Of a DNA stretch of 64,000 nucleotides, positions 42,418-51,510 are shown one piece after another (positions within the stretch are counted from its first letter, which is position 1; every line of letters begins with the position of its first letter). The notes below the pieces were generated by a model. It saw only the letters and a list, made by a program, of their open reading frames with translations, did no database searches and was not told the origin of the DNA. The DNA comes from an uncultured Rikenellaceae bacterium (lineage in GTDB: Bacteria > Bacteroidota > Bacteroidia > Bacteroidales > Rikenellaceae). The stretch spans positions 1 through 64,000 of the forward strand of contig CALUND010000006.1 of the NCBI GenBank assembly GCA_944321925.1. The letters run 5' to 3'. Position numbers and translations under genes: made by a program.

Positions 42418-43557
42418 TCAACAATAAGCTGTCAATAACTTGCGGAACGATTCGAGGAACCGATCGGCATGTTCCCGACGCAAACTGAGTGCCGGCAACA
42501 GCCGCACCACCGTCTTACCTGCCGAACCCACAAAAATTTTCTCCTCGTACAACAACTTGCGACGCAGATCGGCACTCTCGAAAGGAAGCTCTATGCCGAT
42601 CATCAATCCCCGTCCGCGCACCTCCGAAATCACCGGCATCTTCTGAAGCTCTTCGATCAGATAGGCACCCTGTTCGGCGGCATTCCCGATCAGGTTTTCC
42701 CGACGGATCACATCGGCCACGGCGATCGCCGCCACACAAGCGAGGTGATTTCCGCCGAAAGTCGTTCCGAGCATCCCCTTCTTGGGGGCGATGTGGGGAG
42801 CGATCGCAATCGCACCGATCGGGAATCCATTGGCCAGGCCCTTTGCCATCGTATAGATGTCGGCATTCACACCGGCCCAATCCGTTGCATAATACTTTCC
42901 AGTCCGGCCGCAACCGCATTGCACCTCGTCGGCAATGTAAACGGCGCCGTAACGATCGCACAGCGAACGGATCGTGCGGATGAATTCGGGAGTCGCCACC
43001 TGAATGCCGCCTACCCCCTGAATCGCTTCGAGGATGACCCCGGCGATCTGATCGCCCTGTTCGGCAAAAACTTTCTCCAGTGCTTCGGCATCGTTCAACG
43101 GCACAAAAACGATATGGTCGGTTTCGTTGACCGGAGCCACGATGGAGGGATTGTCCGTTGCAGCCACTGCCAACGAAGTTCTTCCGTGAAAGGCACCCCG
43201 GAAAGCCACGATTTTCGGACGACCGGTATGAAACGAGGCAAGTTTCATCGCGTTTTCATTCGCCTCTGCGCCGGAGTTGCAAAGGAAGAGCTGATAATTC
43301 TCTTTTCCGGAGAGGCGACCGATCTTGTCGGCCAACTCATCCTGCCGCTCGATCACCACCGAATTGGAATAAAAGCCCAATTCGCCGAGCTGTTCCGTCA
43401 CGGCATCCACATAGGCCGGATGGGTGTGTCCTATCGAGATCACGGCGTGACCGCCATACATATCGAGATACCGTGTCCCCTCTTTATCCCAGACCCAGGA
43501 ACCCTCGCCACGGGTGATGGTGATATCGTTCACGGTATAAACATCAAACATTTTCAT
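42418..43557 (-). CDS. argD: Acetylornithine (succinylornithine) aminotransferase
   Basis: About 379 residues from the ATG at 43557 (MKMFDVYT), chosen because family proteins start here and the upstream extension is unlike protein. Class-III PLP aminotransferase features are FLCNSGAEANENAMKLA (about 93-109), FHGRTSLAVAAT (about 124-135), IADEVQCGCGRTGK (about 207-220, PLP-contacting Asp) and the catalytic lysine in TMAKGLANGFPIGA (about 236-249). It transaminates the acylated glutamate semialdehyde. It is 50 nt downstream of argC. Acyl-group preference is unresolved, as for argB. Confidence 0.93.
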   Translation of the reverse strand: MKMFDVYTVNDITITRGEGSWVWDKEGTRYLDMYGGHAVISIGHTHPAYVDAVTEQLGELGFYSNSVVIERQDELADKIGRLSGKENYQLFLCNSGAEANENAMKLASFHTGRPKIVAFRGAFHGRTSLAVAATDNPSIVAPVNETDHIVFVPLNDAEALEKVFAEQGDQIAGVILEAIQGVGGIQVATPEFIRTIRSLCDRYGAVYIADEVQCGCGRTGKYYATDWAGVNADIYTMAKGLANGFPIGAIAIAPHIAPKKGMLGTTFGGNHLACVAAIAVADVIRRENLIGNAAEQGAYLIEELQKMPVISEVRGRGLMIGIELPFESADLRRKLLYEEKIFVGSAGKTVVRLLPALSLRREHADRFLESFRKLLTAYC

Positions 43558-43607
43558 GGTCTTCTTCGTTTTATGTTTTGACTGGTTTGTTTCGGTCTCC
43601 GGCATCG

Positions 43608-44585
43608 TCAGAATGCCGCAGCCTTCAATTTCAATCCGGCCGACTCGGGCAATCCGAACATCAGATTGAGATTCTGCACGGCTTGTCCGCTCGCCCCTTT
43701 GAGCAGGTTGTCGATTATGCTCGTAACAAGCAGGTTGTCGCCATGTTTCTCCACATGGACGAAACACTTGTTCGTATTCACGACCTGTTTGAGATGGATC
43801 GGAGCATCGCTCACGAAGGTGAATGCGGCCTCCCGATAATAGGTCTTATAGAGCTCCGTAGCCTGCTCCACGGTCAGGTCGCTCCGGGTATAGATCGAGG
43901 CAAAAATACCGCGCGTGAAGGCTCCGCGATAGGGGATGAAATTGATCGTACTCTTCATTCCGGGCTGGAGACTCAACAGGCTCTCTCCGATCTCGCGCAG
44001 ATGCTGGTGCTCGAACGCCTTGTAGATCGAGAGGTTGTTCGCCCGCCAGCTGAAGTGCGAGGGAAGAGCCAGTTTTTGTCCGGCTCCGGTCGAGCCTGTC
44101 GTTGCACTGATGTGGACATCGTCGGTGAGAGCACCTTCCGCAGCCAGCGGCAGCAGACCGAGCTGCAGGCAGGTGGCGAAACAGCCCGGATTGGCAATGT
44201 CGTGCGCCTCGACGATTCGCTTTTTATTCAGCTCGGGCAATCCGTAAACGAAACGGCGGTTCCCGATCGACGACGTGGCTGCCAACCGGAAATCCTGACT
44301 CAAATCGACAACCCGAACCGAGTCGGGCAGCGGATGAGCTTCGAGGTATTTGCGGGCATCGCCATGTCCCACACAAAGCAACACGGCATCGACGCTTTCG
44401 TCGACCGTATCGGTGAACCTCATATCGGTCTCGCCCAACAAATCGGTATGCACGTCGGCGAGTCGATTTCCGGCATTGGAGGTACTGTGAACAAACCGGA
44501 GTTCCACTTCCGGATGGTTCAGCAGCAGGCGAATCGCTTCGCCGCCCGTGTAACCGGCGCCCCCGATGATTCCAACTTTAACCAT
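43608..44585 (-). CDS. argC: N-acetyl-gamma-glutamyl-phosphate reductase
   Basis: About 324 residues from the ATG at 44585 (MVKVGIIGGAGYTG); the upstream frame is not protein-like. The NADP-binding GGAGYTGGE is at residues 8-16, the catalytic Cys in ANPGCFATCLQLGLLPL (about 133-149), and the family's STTGSTGAGQKL-like loop in ATTGSTGAGQK (about 161-171). It reduces the acylglutamyl phosphate made by ArgB. It is 180 nt downstream of argG in the same orientation. Confidence 0.94.
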   Translation of the reverse strand: MVKVGIIGGAGYTGGEAIRLLLNHPEVELRFVHSTSNAGNRLADVHTDLLGETDMRFTDTVDESVDAVLLCVGHGDARKYLEAHPLPDSVRVVDLSQDFRLAATSSIGNRRFVYGLPELNKKRIVEAHDIANPGCFATCLQLGLLPLAAEGALTDDVHISATTGSTGAGQKLALPSHFSWRANNLSIYKAFEHQHLREIGESLLSLQPGMKSTINFIPYRGAFTRGIFASIYTRSDLTVEQATELYKTYYREAAFTFVSDAPIHLKQVVNTNKCFVHVEKHGDNLLVTSIIDNLLKGASGQAVQNLNLMFGLPESAGLKLKAAAF

Positions 44586-44765
44586 AATTCTCTGATCTCT
44601 TATTGCTTGTTTTCTACTCTTTCCGCTATTGGACAGACGATTGAGGCCTCTTTCGCCTTTCCGGCAGACGGTCTTTCCAAACGGTTTTTTCGAACGAGGG
44701 GCGAACTCCCCATCCAAAAGAAAGAGCCCGCCCCAACGCGATGAATCCGTATGCAGGAAGTCTGC

Positions 44766-45956
44766 TTACTCCTGGTTGATCTTGTGCCAAATGACGTTCT
44801 GGAGGCCGAAGATCTTGCCGAAGCCCTCGACGTCGCTGCTGCTCCAGTCGCTCATCACTTCGCCGTAAGCGCCGAACTTGTTGCTCATCAGGTCGTGGTC
44901 GCTCTGGATGCCCACCACCACGAAACGATAGGGATAAAGATCGACATAGACGTCGCCCGTTACGGTACGCTGCGAAGAGGTGAGGAAGGCTTCGATGTCG
45001 CGCATCACCGGATCGTAATACTGTCCTTCATGGAGCCAGTTGCCGTAGAATGCGGAGATCTGGTCTTTCCAGAAGAGTTGCCATTTGGCCAACGTATGTT
45101 TTTCGAGCATGTGATGCGATTTGATGATGATCATCGGAGCCGCAGCCTCGAAACCGACACGCCCCTTGATTCCGATGATCGTATCGCCGACATGCATGTC
45201 GCGACCGATGGCATACGGAGCAGCGATATCGTGCAGGGCCTGAATGGCCTGGATACGATTCTCGTAACGTTTTCCGTCGAGAGCCACGAATTCGCCCTTT
45301 TCGAACGTGAGGGTAATGCGACGCGGCTTGGTCTCCTTCAACTGCGAAGGATAGGCCTCTTCGGGCAGCGTTTCGGAAGAGGTCAGCGTCTCTTTTCCAC
45401 CGACAGACGTACCCCAGATACCCTGGTTGATGGAATATTCGGCCTTCTTGAAATCGAAGTCGACGCCGTTTTCACGCAGATACTCGATCTCTTCCTCCCG
45501 TTTGAGCCGTTTTTCACGGATCAGGGCAATGATCTTGATCTCCGGAGCGATGATATTGAATATCATATCGAAACGAACCTGATCGTTTCCGGCTCCGGTA
45601 CTTCCGTGGCAGAGATAATCGGCCCCGATCTCTTTGGCGTATTTCGCCACGGCCGTAGCCTGGGAGATACGCTCCGAGCTGACGGAGATCGGATAGGTGG
45701 CATTTTTCAGCACATTGCCGAAAATCATGTATTTGATCTGGTGGTTATAGTAGTCCTGTGTCACGTCGAGCACTTTGTAGCTGGCGACACCGAGCGCTTT
45801 GGCGCGCTGCTCGATGCGATCGAGCTCCTGCTGGGTGAATCCGCCCGTATTGGCAAGAGCGGCATGGACTTCCAGCCCCATCTCCTTCGAAAGGTAAACG
45901 GCGCTGTAGGAGGTATCGAGGCCCCCGCTGAATGCTAAAACTACCTTCTTTTTCAT
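44766..45956 (-). CDS. argG: Argininosuccinate synthase
   Basis: 396 residues, the usual length. The ATP pyrophosphatase P-loop VVLAFSGGLDTSYSAV (about 4-19) and GADYLCHGSTGAGNDQVRFD (about 112-131), GIKGRVGFEAAAPMIII and the C-terminal tetramerisation helix are present. It joins citrulline and aspartate. It lies 6 nt after the GNAT gene, so these two are surely co-transcribed. The gap to argC is larger but shows no strong terminator. Confidence 0.96.
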   Translation of the reverse strand: MKKKVVLAFSGGLDTSYSAVYLSKEMGLEVHAALANTGGFTQQELDRIEQRAKALGVASYKVLDVTQDYYNHQIKYMIFGNVLKNATYPISVSSERISQATAVAKYAKEIGADYLCHGSTGAGNDQVRFDMIFNIIAPEIKIIALIREKRLKREEEIEYLRENGVDFDFKKAEYSINQGIWGTSVGGKETLTSSETLPEEAYPSQLKETKPRRITLTFEKGEFVALDGKRYENRIQAIQALHDIAAPYAIGRDMHVGDTIIGIKGRVGFEAAAPMIIIKSHHMLEKHTLAKWQLFWKDQISAFYGNWLHEGQYYDPVMRDIEAFLTSSQRTVTGDVYVDLYPYRFVVVGIQSDHDLMSNKFGAYGEVMSDWSSSDVEGFGKIFGLQNVIWHKINQE

Positions 45957-45962
45957 ATCGAT

Positions 45963-46595
45963 TTATTCTTTGGAATGTTCCACGGGTTTCACATTTTGCA
46001 ACTCGTCCATGATCTCGAAGAGCTTGCTGGCTTTGATCGGAGCCTGCACCCGATCCACTTCCGGATCGAACAGCATGGCCGTACAGAGACAATTCTTACG
46101 CTCCTTGCTGACCAGAATCGGGTAGTTGACACAACTTTCGCAGCCGTGCCAGAATTCATCGTCATCCGTCAGTTCCGAGAAAGTCACCGGACGGTATCCC
46201 AGCTCCGTATTGATCTTCATGACAGCCTGGCCGGTCGTAAGTCCGAACAGTTTGGCGCCCTTGAACATCTTGAGCGACAGGAAAAATGTCTTGGTCTTGA
46301 TTGCTTTTGCAAGGCCCATTTTCCGATACATCGGGTTGATGATCAGACCTGAATTGGCCACATAGTTACCATGGCCCCAGCACTCTATGTAGCTGAAACC
46401 GGCCCACGTTCCGTCTTTATGGAAAGCGATCACGGCCTTGCCGTCCCGCATTTTGGAGGCAACGTATTCGGGGGTTCGTTTCGCGATACCCGTACCACGG
46501 GCTTTGGCCGATTCCGCCATCTCGTCACAGATTGTCTTGGCATACTTCACATGCTCCTCGGAGGCAATCAACACAACAAAATCATCGATCGTCAT
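45963..46595 (-). CDS. GNAT acetyltransferase at the head of the arg cluster
   Basis: About 210 residues from the ATG at 46595 (MTIDDFVVLI); a farther upstream ATG overlaps promoter sequence. The acetyl-CoA fold includes GLIINPMYRKMGLAKAIK (about 103-120, Q/RxxGxG/A-like). A CESCVNYPIL motif with LCTAML farther on gives a Cys-rich C-terminal part. Classical argA or argJ is absent, and this gene begins the arg cluster in other Bacteroidetes as I recall, so it may make N-acetyl- or N-succinyl-glutamate. That role is inferred from position. Confidence 0.75.
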   Translation of the reverse strand: MTIDDFVVLIASEEHVKYAKTICDEMAESAKARGTGIAKRTPEYVASKMRDGKAVIAFHKDGTWAGFSYIECWGHGNYVANSGLIINPMYRKMGLAKAIKTKTFFLSLKMFKGAKLFGLTTGQAVMKINTELGYRPVTFSELTDDDEFWHGCESCVNYPILVSKERKNCLCTAMLFDPEVDRVQAPIKASKLFEIMDELQNVKPVEHSKE

Positions 46596-46655
46596 TGTTC
46601 TGCGTAAGCTAAAAAAATGAAAAGATACGTTTTGTTTATCGTTTGTACTGGGGTG

Positions 46656-46712
46656 CAAAGATAATTAAAAAGTATGAAAGTTTTCCTTTTTTTAATTTTT
46701 TAAATATCTTTG
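46656..46712. promoter_or_regulatory. Divergent -7 elements between arg cluster and ileS
   Basis: TATCTTTG on the minus strand (CAAAGATA at 46656-46663) serves the arg genes. TATCTTTG on the plus strand (46705-46712) serves ileS. Both are exact TAnnTTTG matches. No ARG-box-like palindrome was recognised. Confidence 0.6.
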
Positions 46713-46758
46713 TGTCCTCATTTTTTTAATTAAGGAGTAAATTGGGTTTTTATCGAGT

Positions 46759-49700
46759 ATGAAAAGCGCCAAATTCAAAGAGTATAAGGGATTAGACCTG
46801 ACGAAGGTTGCCGATGAAGTGTTGAAGCGGTGGGATGCCGACGATACGTTCCGCCGGAGCATCGACGAACGTGAAGGATTCCCCACTTTCGTATTCTATG
46901 AGGGTCCCCCCTCGGCCAACGGCATGCCGGGCATTCACCACATGATGGCCCGTACGATCAAAGACATCATCTGCCGTTACAAAACCCTGCAAGGATTCCA
47001 GGTCCGTCGCAAAGCCGGATGGGATACCCACGGATTACCCGTCGAATTGGGCGTAGAGAAAAAGCTCGGCATCACCAAAGACGATATCGGACAGAAAATC
47101 TCCATCGAGGAGTACAACCGGGCCTGCCGCAAAGCGGTCATGGAGTACACCGACAAGTGGAAAGAGATGACCCGTCGCATGGGTTATTGGGTGAATATGG
47201 ACGATCCCTATATCACCTACGACAACAAATACATCGAAACACTCTGGTGGATGCTCAAGGAGCTCTTCAAAAAAGGGCTGCTCTACAAAGGCTACACCAT
47301 CCAACCCTACTCTCCGGCAGCCGGAACCGGCCTGAGCAACCACGAGTTGAACCAGCCGGGATGCTACCGCGACGTGAAAGACACCACCTGCACGGCTCAA
47401 TTCGAGATCATCCGGGATGCCCAGAGCGAGAAACTCTTCACGGGCGTAGAGGGCAAGCTCTATTTCCTGGCATGGACCACGACTCCGTGGACACTGCCTT
47501 CGAATACGGCCCTTGCCGTAGGCCCCGCCATCGAGTACGCCAAGGTCCACTGTCTCAACCCCTATAGCGGAGAGCCACAGACTGTCATACTGGCCAAAGA
47601 TCTGATCCCGAGCCATTTCACAAAAAAGATGGAAGGGACCTATACCGTCACGGAAGAGACATGGAAAGGTTCCGAACTGGAAGGCATCCACTACAAGCAA
47701 TTGATTCCCTGGGTGAAACCCTCGGGAGACGCCTTCCGGGTGATTCTCGGCGATTACGTAACCACGACGGACGGAACCGGCATCGTTCATATCGCCCCCA
47801 CCTTCGGTGCCGACGACCAGCGTGTGGCTGCCGTAGCGGGCATCGGCTCGCTGTTTATGGTCGACCGGACCGGGAAAAATCAGCCGATGGTGGATCGTCA
47901 CGGCAAATTCTTTACCCTCGACGAACTCGACCCAACCTGGGTGGCAGAGAATGTCGACACGAAACTCTACGGAACTTATGCCGGACGTTACGTGAAAAAC
48001 GCCTACGATGAATCGTTGCCCGCCGACGCTGAGACCCTCGACGTCGATCTGGCAGTAATGCTCAAGGCTGAAAACAAAGTCTTCAAGATAGAGAAACACG
48101 TCCACTCCTACCCCCACTGCTGGCGAACCGACAAACCGGTGCTCTATTACCCGCTCGATTCGTGGTTCATCCGCACCACGGCAGTGAAAGAGGAGCTGAT
48201 CGCACTGAACCGCACAATCAACTGGCAACCCGAATCGACCGGTTCGGGACGTTTCGGCAAATGGCTGGAAGGATTGGTCGACTGGAACCTCTCCCGTTCG
48301 CGTTTCTGGGGAACCCCGCTGCCGATCTGGGCTACAGAGGACCATGCCGAGCTGAAGTGCATCGGATCGGTTGCCGAACTGAAGGCGGAAATAGACCGAT
48401 CGATCGCCGCCGGATTCATGAAAGAGAATCCGCTCGCCTCGTTCCGCGAAAACGACTTCTCGAAAGAGAACTACGACCGCTTCGACCTGCACCGGCCCAA
48501 TGTGGACCGAATCGTATTGGTCTCCGACAGCGGCCGGCCGATGCGCCGTGAAAGCGACCTGATCGACGTCTGGTTCGACAGCGGCGCAATGCCTTACGCC
48601 CAGGCGCACTATCCGTTCGAAATCGGGGAGAAAGAGTTCCATAAGGTTTTCCCGGCCGACTTCATCGCGGAAGGCGTCGATCAGACCCGCGGATGGTTCT
48701 TCACGCTCCATGCGTTGGCTACCATGCTGTTCGATTCGGTCGCCTTCAAGAATATCATCTCGAACGGTCTCGTGCTCGACAAAAACGGGAACAAGATGAG
48801 CAAACGTCTGGGCAACGCGGTCGATCCGTTCGAAGTGATGGAGAAATACGGCACGGATGCCGTGCGTTGGTACATGATCTCCAACTCCCAACCGTGGGAC
48901 AATCTGAAATTCGACATGGACGGTGTGGATGAAGTACGTCGCAAATTCTTCGGCACGCTCTACAACACCTACAGTTTCTTTGCGCTCTATGCCAACGTCG
49001 ACGGCTTCACCGGCCAGGAGCCGGAAGTTCCGATGGAGAGACGACCGGAGATCGACCGCTGGATCATTTCGCTGCTCCATTCGTTGATCGCAGGAGTAAC
49101 GGCCCGGCTGGAGGATTACGATCCCACCCCGGCAGCCCGCATGATTCAGGAGTTCGTCAACGAGAACCTCTCCAACTGGTACGTTCGTCTGAACCGCAAA
49201 CGGTTCTGGGGAGGCGGCATGGACGAGAACAAACTGGCCGCCTACCAGACGCTATACACCTGTCTGGAGACCGTCGCGCTGCTCGCATCGCCCTTCGCCC
49301 CGTTCCTGACCGACCGCATCTTCAACGACCTGAACGCGGTAAGCGGACGACACAACGAGTTGTCGGTCCATCTGGCGTCGTTCCCGAAATCGGAACCGTC
49401 GCTCATCGACCGGGAGCTGGAAGAGACCATGTCGCTGGCCCAACGCATCTCGTCATTGGTATTGGCCCTTCGCCGCAAGGTGAATATCAAGGTCCGTCAG
49501 CCGCTCTCGAAGATCATCGTACCGCTGCTCGATCCGGAAACAGGACGCCGCATCGAAGCCGTGCGCAGCCTGATCATGAGCGAAGTGAACGTGAAAGAGA
49601 TCGAAGTGATCGAAGATACGACCGGCATCATCACCAAACGGATCAAGCCCAATTTCAAGACGCTCGGACCCCGTTTCGGCAAATACATGAAACAGATATC

Positions 49701-50160
49701 GGCCATCGTGGCAAGCTTTTCGCAAGAGGAGATCGCAGCGATCGAAAGCCGCGAAGAGACGATACTGGAGGTCGACGGCCAGCAACTGACTCTCAGCCGC
49801 AACGATTTCGAGATCACCTCGGAAGACATGCCGGGCTGGCTGGTAGCCACGGAAGGCAAACTCACCGTCGCACTCGACATCACCGTCACGGAAGAGCTGC
49901 GTCGGGAAGGTATCGCCCGCGAACTCATCAACCGCATCCAGAATCTCCGCAAAGAGAGCGGGTTCGAAGTCACGGACAAGATCTGCGTCTCGATCGAAAA
50001 GAGCCCGCTCATCGAGGGTGCCGTAGCCGATCACGCCGCTTTCATCGCGGCCCAAACCCTTGCGCGCACCATTTCGACCGACGAAAAGGCCCAAGGCACA
50101 TTTGTGAGTGCCGTGGAGATCGATGAACAGACTGTGAATATAGGTGTTACGAAGATATAG
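46759..50160 (+). CDS. ileS: Isoleucyl-tRNA synthetase
   Basis: 1133 residues, the long type found in Bacteroidetes and eukaryotes. The HIGH-equivalent is GMPGIHH in GPPSANGMPGIHHMMART (about residues 53-70). The editing domain follows (LPSNTALAVGPA, TDGTGIVHIAPTFG-type). The catalytic KMSKR lies in NKMSKRLGNAVDP (about 678-690), with the anticodon-binding helical domain after it (NLSNWYVRLNRKRFW). The long type is often resistant to mupirocin in other bacteria. It is followed by the DksA-like gene. Confidence 0.97.
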   Translation: MKSAKFKEYKGLDLTKVADEVLKRWDADDTFRRSIDEREGFPTFVFYEGPPSANGMPGIHHMMARTIKDIICRYKTLQGFQVRRKAGWDTHGLPVELGVEKKLGITKDDIGQKISIEEYNRACRKAVMEYTDKWKEMTRRMGYWVNMDDPYITYDNKYIETLWWMLKELFKKGLLYKGYTIQPYSPAAGTGLSNHELNQPGCYRDVKDTTCTAQFEIIRDAQSEKLFTGVEGKLYFLAWTTTPWTLPSNTALAVGPAIEYAKVHCLNPYSGEPQTVILAKDLIPSHFTKKMEGTYTVTEETWKGSELEGIHYKQLIPWVKPSGDAFRVILGDYVTTTDGTGIVHIAPTFGADDQRVAAVAGIGSLFMVDRTGKNQPMVDRHGKFFTLDELDPTWVAENVDTKLYGTYAGRYVKNAYDESLPADAETLDVDLAVMLKAENKVFKIEKHVHSYPHCWRTDKPVLYYPLDSWFIRTTAVKEELIALNRTINWQPESTGSGRFGKWLEGLVDWNLSRSRFWGTPLPIWATEDHAELKCIGSVAELKAEIDRSIAAGFMKENPLASFRENDFSKENYDRFDLHRPNVDRIVLVSDSGRPMRRESDLIDVWFDSGAMPYAQAHYPFEIGEKEFHKVFPADFIAEGVDQTRGWFFTLHALATMLFDSVAFKNIISNGLVLDKNGNKMSKRLGNAVDPFEVMEKYGTDAVRWYMISNSQPWDNLKFDMDGVDEVRRKFFGTLYNTYSFFALYANVDGFTGQEPEVPMERRPEIDRWIISLLHSLIAGVTARLEDYDPTPAARMIQEFVNENLSNWYVRLNRKRFWGGGMDENKLAAYQTLYTCLETVALLASPFAPFLTDRIFNDLNAVSGRHNELSVHLASFPKSEPSLIDRELEETMSLAQRISSLVLALRRKVNIKVRQPLSKIIVPLLDPETGRRIEAVRSLIMSEVNVKEIEVIEDTTGIITKRIKPNFKTLGPRFGKYMKQISAIVASFSQEEIAAIESREETILEVDGQQLTLSRNDFEITSEDMPGWLVATEGKLTVALDITVTEELRREGIARELINRIQNLRKESGFEVTDKICVSIEKSPLIEGAVADHAAFIAAQTLARTISTDEKAQGTFVSAVEIDEQTVNIGVTKI

Positions 50161-50179
50161 GCTGAAATAGACGAAAATG

Positions 50180-50211
50180 TTTGGTTTTTCCGTTTATTTT
50201 TTGTAATTTTA
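50180..50211 (+). promoter_or_regulatory. Promoter of the DksA-like gene
   Basis: TTTG at 50180-50183, 20 nt, then TAATTTTA at 50204-50211. This is the -33/-7 pattern with the last base changed. It starts just after the ileS stop codon. Confidence 0.6.
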
Positions 50212-50237
50212 ACAAACCACAAAAAAAAGCGATCGAT

Positions 50238-50612
50238 ATGGCAGAGATGGAAAAAACACGCTATTCGGATGAGGAACTTGCCGAATTCAAGGCCATCATT
50301 CTGGACAAGCTGGAGAAAGCGAAAGCCGATTACGATCTGCTGCGAGCCACTATCACGCACTCCGCAGATAACGATACCGAGGATACCTCCCCCACTTTCA
50401 AAGTGCTCGAAGAGGGTGCGGCCACGCTTTCCAAAGAGGAATCGGGGCGACTGGCACAGCGTCAGTTGAAATTCATTCAGCATCTCGAGGCGGCTCTCGT
50501 ACGCATCGAGAATAAAACTTACGGCATCTGCCGGGAGACAGGCAAACTGATCCCGAAAGAACGTCTGAGAATCGTACCCCACGCCACACTCTGTATCGAG
50601 CAGAAAAAGTAA
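50238..50612 (+). CDS. TraR/DksA-family regulator with a degenerate zinc finger
   Basis: About 124 residues from the ATG at 50238 (MAEMEKTRYS). An N-terminal coiled coil (about 10-90) carries acidic residues near its tip (DNDTEDTS). The C-terminal finger keeps only YGICRETGKLIPKERL and ATLCIEQKK: two of the four canonical zinc cysteines. DksA proteins enter the RNA-polymerase secondary channel and work with ppGpp. The loss of two cysteines is common in Bacteroidetes members as I recall, so activity should not be ruled out. The presence of rel in the same window is consistent. Confidence 0.85.
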   Translation: MAEMEKTRYSDEELAEFKAIILDKLEKAKADYDLLRATITHSADNDTEDTSPTFKVLEEGAATLSKEESGRLAQRQLKFIQHLEAALVRIENKTYGICRETGKLIPKERLRIVPHATLCIEQKK

Positions 50613-50693
50613 TTCGCCACTGTACAGGCGTACACGCTGTATCGAACAGAAGGGCCATACATTAAAGGTATAGGGAGATTCTGCGACTCTACC

Positions 50694-50731
50694 AAAGGCC
50701 GACAAACCAGAAAAGGTTTGTCGGCCTTTTT
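50694..50731 (+). terminator. Terminator of the DksA-like gene
   Basis: AAAGGCCGACAAACC pairs with GGTTTGTCGGCCTTT over a four-base loop and is followed by T residues. Confidence 0.95.
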
Positions 50732-50752
50732 CGTCTTCCGACCAACTGATCG

Positions 50753-50803
50753 CCGCAATTTCCAATCATCCGCAATGCCCAATCATCCGCAATTTCCAAT
50801 CAT
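50753..50803. repeat. Three tandem 17-bp repeats
   Basis: The 17-bp unit CCGCAATTTCCAATCAT occurs at 50753-50769 and again at 50787-50803. The middle copy, 50770-50786, is CCGCAATGCCCAATCAT. A partial fourth unit begins at 50804. The array lies between the terminator and the DoxX start codon. Confidence 0.9.
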
Positions 50804-50897
50804 CCGCGATGCACACACTGTCTCTTTCGAAAAAAACGGCCACCGCCCCGACTGGTACGGAACTTGCTCAGGAGAAGCGCAACAGACAAGCAAACAG

Positions 50898-51332
50898 ATG
50901 ACAAAGAGTAGGAATCGCCTGACAGAACTATTGACCTGCACACGCTGGAACGACAGCGCGCTGCTTTTTCTTCGCATTTTCGTGGGTGCCATGATGCTTC
51001 TGCACGGCATCTCAAAGATCCAGAACTACGACTTTATCGTACAATCGTTTCCCGATCCGCTCGGAATCGGTCCAGCATTTTCCTTCACACTCATCACCCT
51101 CACGGAGGTAGGTTGTTCCGTCTGCCTCATCATGGGATTGCTCGTCCGACTGGCAACACTTCCGCTCATATTCGGCATGTTCGTAGCCACGTTTCTCACC
51201 TTTCCCGATAAAAATTTTTCCGCGGGCGAACTCTCCTTTCTCTATATGGGCATCTACCTATTTCTGTTCATCGCAGGTCCCGGGGGCTATTCGCTCGACC
51301 GACTTTTCTTCAGTTCTCGAGGAACTAAATAA
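50898..51332 (+). CDS. DoxX-family membrane protein
   Basis: About 144 residues from the ATG at 50898. Four hydrophobic helices are visible, with LLFLRIFVGAMMLLHGISKI in the first (about 23-42), the characteristic LRI-x-hG-hhhhhHG-hsKh pattern of DoxX/SURF4. The others include LTEVGCSVCLIMGLLVRLA and FLTFPDKNFSAGELSFLYM. DoxX-type proteins are inner-membrane proteins linked to redox stress or quinone-related processes; the role here is unknown. It is preceded by tandem repeats. Promoter not obvious. Confidence 0.85.
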   Translation: MTKSRNRLTELLTCTRWNDSALLFLRIFVGAMMLLHGISKIQNYDFIVQSFPDPLGIGPAFSFTLITLTEVGCSVCLIMGLLVRLATLPLIFGMFVATFLTFPDKNFSAGELSFLYMGIYLFLFIAGPGGYSLDRLFFSSRGTK

Positions 51333-51510
51333 TTAACTTTCTCCCGATCGTTATTATCAAATTGAAAGAAAAAGAGCGTATAAAAAGAACATTTATGCTG
51401 TAATTCAAAACATTTTCGAATAAATTTATTCCGTATTTTTGTAAAAATCTCTTCGGAGAAGATTTGGTCTATCCCTTGCGAAAAAGATGATGCAAACTGA
51501 AAAAAGACAT

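Noticed and set aside
42411..42442. DnaA-box-like TTATCAACA with an inverted CAAGTTAT
   Set aside because: A single imperfect box next to the argD stop, far from dnaA; the inverted repeat may be a weak terminator.
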